Part shown: piece after piece, positions 61,316-64,000 of the stretch
Layout of the letters: each line of letters opens with the position of its first letter
How positions within the stretch are numbered: the first letter of the stretch is position 1
The notes under the pieces: model-generated
Databases searched by the model: none
Told to the model about the DNA's origin: nothing
The model's input: only the letters and a program-made list of their open reading frames with translations
Position numbers and translations under genes: made by a program
Assembly: GCA_016712505.1 (NCBI GenBank)
Contig: JADJQY010000002.1
Span: 310,001-374,000 of the forward strand
DNA from: Candidatus Eiseniibacteriota bacterium
GTDB taxonomy: Bacteria; Eisenbacteria; RBG-16-71-46; CAIMUX01
Length of the DNA stretch: 64,000 nucleotides
Direction: 5' to 3'

Positions 61316-64000
61316 TTGTACGTCGACCGCATCGAGTTGTACGGCTTCAAGTCGTTCATGAACCGCACCGACATCCCCCTCTCGCGAGGGATCACCGCCA
61401 TCGTCGGTCCGAACGGTTGCGGCAAGAGCAACATCTCCGATGCCATGCGTTGGATCCTGGGCGAGCAGAACGCGCGGGTGATCCGCGGTGAGAAGCTCGA
61501 GGATGTGATCTTCAAGGGGAGCGGGCTGCACAAGGCGATGGGCATGTGCGAGGTCTCGCTCATCGTCCACAACGATGATGGGCGGCTCCCCACGGAGTAC
61601 ACCCAGGTGCAGATCTCGCGCCGCGTCTTCCGCTCGGGCGAGAGCGAGTTCCAGATCAACAAGGTCCCCTGCCGCCTCAAGGACATCAAGGATCTATTCG
61701 CCGGCACCGGTCTCGGCTCCTCCGGCTACGCCATGATCGAGCGGGATCAGGTCGACCAGGTGCTCTCCGACAAGGATGACGCGCGTCGGCTGCTCTTCGA
61801 GGAGGCCTCGGGCATCATCCGCTACAAGGCTCGGCGCAAGGAGACGGAGCGGAAGCTCGAGGCGACCGAAGGGGATCTCGTCCGGATCGAGGACATGATC
61901 CGCGAGATCGAGCGCGAGGTGCGGAGCCTGGCCCGTCAGGCGGGCAAGGTGCGCCGCTGGCGCCGGCTGAAGGAAGAGCTGGACCGCCACGAGATCCGCG
62001 CCGCCCATGAGCGGTGGACGCGGTTGCGGGAGGAGTCGCGCTCCTCCGAGGCGCTCTACAAGCAGAAGGACGCGCAGCGTCAAGACCTGCTCTCGGTCGT
62101 CGCAGTCAAGGACGCAAAGCGCGAGATGGAGCGGCAGCAGAGCCTCGATCTGGCCGAGCGGTTGGAGGCGGCGCAACGAGCCCTGGGCGAGGCGGAGCGG
62201 AGCCTGGCCTCGGCGCACGAGGAGATCCGCGTCCTCTCGACCCGAAACGAATCGTGGAACCAGGAGGAGATCGAGCTCAAGCGTCAGTCGGAACGGCATG
62301 AAGAGCGGCTGCGCGATCTGGCGACCGAAGGGGCCGAGATCGAGCCGGAGATCCAGGACTGGGTGGCGCGGCTGGAGCATGCCCGCGAGGCGACGCAGAC
62401 CGCGCTCCGCCTGCGGGGGGAGGCGGAGAAGCAGGTGCGTGAGGTTCGCGCCTTGGTCAACGAGGCGCAGCAGTTGAACCTCGGACTCTTCACCACGCAC
62501 GGCGAGACGAAGAAGGAGCTCGAGGCGACCGAGCGTCGCCGGGAAGCGGCGATCAACCGTCTGAACGGGCTGCGGCAACATCTGGAGGCGTTCTCCGGGC
62601 GCGGCAACCAGGCGGAGTGGTTCCTGGGTGAGGCTCGGGCTCAGATCGACGCGGTCGGTACGGAGCGCGAAGAGAGCGAGTCGGTGCGCGAGGAAGTGGC
62701 GCAGGAACTCGACCGGGTGCGCAATGAGCGTTCCGACTGCCGCGAGCGGGTGGGTGAGGCGGAGCGGAAGCGGACCGGCCTGGAGAGCCGTCTGGGGGTG
62801 CTCGAGGAGCAGCACGCACGTCACGCCGGCTTCGATGCCGCGGTGCGTTGGGTACTGGAAAACCGGGCGGACCTGACCGGGATGGTCGGCGTGGTGGGCG
62901 AGATGGTCCGCGTGCGCACCAGCGCCGCCGGCACCACCGGAGCGCATGAGACCGAGGCCCGCTCGATCCTGTCGGAGTGCGTCCCCTGGATCTTGGTCCA
63001 GGACGAAGGGGCGGCGATCGAGTTGATCGCCCGGTTGCGCGAGCGCGGCCTCGGCGGGGTCACCTTCTTTCCTCTGGCCGAGGCTGGAGTCGCCCCGACC
63101 CCGGGCGTCGGGTTCTCCTCGCCCGAGGAGCGGGAGATCGCGGCGCTCTTCGATGCCGACGACGCGGCTCTGCCCTTCGTTCGATTCCTGGCCCGACGGA
63201 GCCGGATCGCAGCCGACCTCTCCAGTGCGCTGACCCTGGCCCGGCAGAACCAGTCCACCTCCCAGGGGGCCACCTCCGAAGGGGCAGCCGCAGTCGAGCG
63301 GATCGTCACTCCCGACGGTGAGCTGGTCGGCCCCCTCGGGGCTGGTGCGCCTGCTCGGCGGCGAGAGCGAGGAGGCGGAGATCGTCCGTCGCGAGGCCGA
63401 GATGCCGGTCCTGGCCGGGCGGCTCGACGAGGTCTCGGCTCTGGAGGAGCAGCTCCGGGCGCAGGAATCGCAGCTCCAGCGGCGCGAGCAGGAGCTGGCG
63501 GCTCGCCTCAAGGCGACCGACGAGACGCTCAGCCGCCTGGAGAAGGTACGAGCGGAGGCGATGCTCAAGCAGGGATCGCTGGAGACCGAGCTCGCGATGC
63601 TCAACGAGGAGCGGGCCCGCATCGAGACCGAGACCGACGCCCTCGAGGAGGAGATCGCCGAGCTGATCACGGAGTCGGAGCGCCTGACCGCGGTGGTGGC
63701 CCGAAGTGGCGAGGACACCGCGGGGGCGCAACTGCGGTTCGAGGAGTTGAGGGAACGCGCGGAAGCGGCCGAAGAGGCCCGCGATCAGCGGGTGCGCGAA
63801 GCTTCGGAGCGCGAGATGGAGCAGGTCCGGCTGGAGAATCAACTCCGCGGGGCCGAGGGGAGGCTGCGCGCCCTCGAGCGCGAGGCGGACGAGAGGCGGA
63901 TCGCACTCCGGGAGATCCAGGCGCGCATCGAGACCCGCACGCGCGAGGCCGAAGAGTCGAACGAGCGGATCGAGGAGCTACGCCTCGTCCTGACCTTGAC
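61316..64000 (+). CDS. smc: Chromosome partition protein SMC, 3'-truncated and frameshifted
   Basis: The start is TTG 61316 (GGGGAGGG upstream; YVDRIELYGFKSFMNRTDI). Walker A is GPNGCGKS (31-38), and the Q-loop region GTGLGSSGYAMIERDQVDQV and FEEASGIIRYKARRKE lie in the head. A long coiled coil leads to the hinge at about 505-690. Near 63331-63341 the frame changes: DGELVG continues in another frame as SGLVRLLGGESEEAEIVRRE and stays open to the window edge. Removing one base from C5 (63331-63335) or G4 (63338-63341) restores it. The second head half is outside the window. SMC organises and segregates the chromosome with ScpA/B. Confidence 0.92.
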   Translation, partial: MYVDRIELYGFKSFMNRTDIPLSRGITAIVGPNGCGKSNISDAMRWILGEQNARVIRGEKLEDVIFKGSGLHKAMGMCEVSLIVHNDDGRLPTEYTQVQISRRVFRSGESEFQINKVPCRLKDIKDLFAGTGLGSSGYAMIERDQVDQVLSDKDDARRLLFEEASGIIRYKARRKETERKLEATEGDLVRIEDMIREIEREVRSLARQAGKVRRWRRLKEELDRHEIRAAHERWTRLREESRSSEALYKQKDAQRQDLLSVVAVKDAKREMERQQSLDLAERLEAAQRALGEAERSLASAHEEIRVLSTRNESWNQEEIELKRQSERHEERLRDLATEGAEIEPEIQDWVARLEHAREATQTALRLRGEAEKQVREVRALVNEAQQLNLGLFTTHGETKKELEATERRREAAINRLNGLRQHLEAFSGRGNQAEWFLGEARAQIDAVGTEREESESVREEVAQELDRVRNERSDCRERVGEAERKRTGLESRLGVLEEQHARHAGFDAAVRWVLENRADLTGMVGVVGEMVRVRTSAAGTTGAHETEARSILSECVPWILVQDEGAAIELIARLRERGLGGVTFFPLAEAGVAPTPGVGFSSPEEREIAALFDADDAALPFVRFLARRSRIAADLSSALTLARQNQSTSQGATSEGAAAVERIVTPDGELVGPLGAGAPARRRERGGGDRPSRGRDAGPGRAARRGLGSGGAAPGAGIAAPAARAGAGGSPQGDRRDAQPPGEGTSGGDAQAGIAGDRARDAQRGAGPHRDRDRRPRGGDRRADHGVGAPDRGGGPKWRGHRGGATAVRGVEGTRGSGRRGPRSAGARSFGARDGAGPAGESTPRGRGEAARPRARGGREADRTPGDPGAHRDPHARGRRVERADRGATPRPDLD

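Noticed and set aside
61694..63718. 674-codon open frame on the minus strand
   Set aside because: It is antisense to smc, which has clear motifs; the minus product is Ser/Arg/Leu-rich shadow sequence.

Overview
The window is a 64 kb chromosomal stretch of a high-GC bacterium with no plasmid, phage or insertion-sequence signature. Several traits point to an uncultured member of the Eisenbacteria/Krumholzibacteria side of the FCB group. Large secreted beta-propeller proteins end in FlgD-like Ig domains, another secreted protein carries GACC-type Cys repeats, and one promoter looks sigma-54-dependent. This placement is inference; no rRNA lies in the window.

Layout. 1-10.9 kb: the end of a trans-sulfuration PLP enzyme, a HEPN-like protein, a giant secreted protein with four predicted propellers, a lipoprotein broken by a frameshift, a YacP-type NYN protein, a TPR protein and mnmA. 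11.0-14.2 kb: an RNA-gene cluster with all four standard serine tRNA isoacceptors, tRNA-Arg(ACG), tRNA-Ala(CGC), tadA and a long Alu-type SRP RNA. 14.3-24.3 kb: dnaX, ybaB, recR, pgpA, cinA, thpR, recA and alaS (frameshifted). 24.3-36.5 kb: rmlD-like, a UbiA-family transferase, ispE, spoVG, tRNA-Gln, prs, rplY, pth, rpsF, ssb, rpsR, rplI, a PpiC-type isomerase, a BFN nuclease and a gamma-carbonic-anhydrase-like protein. 36.5-45.5 kb: an accessory, mostly minus-strand stretch with an HNH protein, a membrane protein, TonB and an Asp-rich solenoid protein. Interspersed on the plus strand are an EF-G paralogue, an LNPQPLPP small protein and a haem-binding-domain protein. 45.6-52.2 kb: two methyltransferases, two large secreted proteins, a Cys-rich exported peptide and a SigZ-like ECF sigma factor. 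52.2-61.2 kb: a translationally coupled operon livKHMGF-selA-SPOR protein. 61.3-64.0 kb: smc, frameshifted and cut by the window edge.

Two themes run through the window. First, short tandem arrays are everywhere. Those in reading frames have units of 9, 12, 15 or 18 bp and encode low-complexity inserts or tails (DnaX, AlaRS, IspE, bL25, SSB, HNH protein, SPOR protein). Those between genes have units such as 8, 16 and 17 bp. Second, three otherwise well-conserved genes (the lipoprotein, alaS and smc) each change frame at a G or C homopolymer, which looks more like residual assembly indels than biology. Promoters readable by eye fit TTGAC(A/C)-17/18-TA(N3)T.
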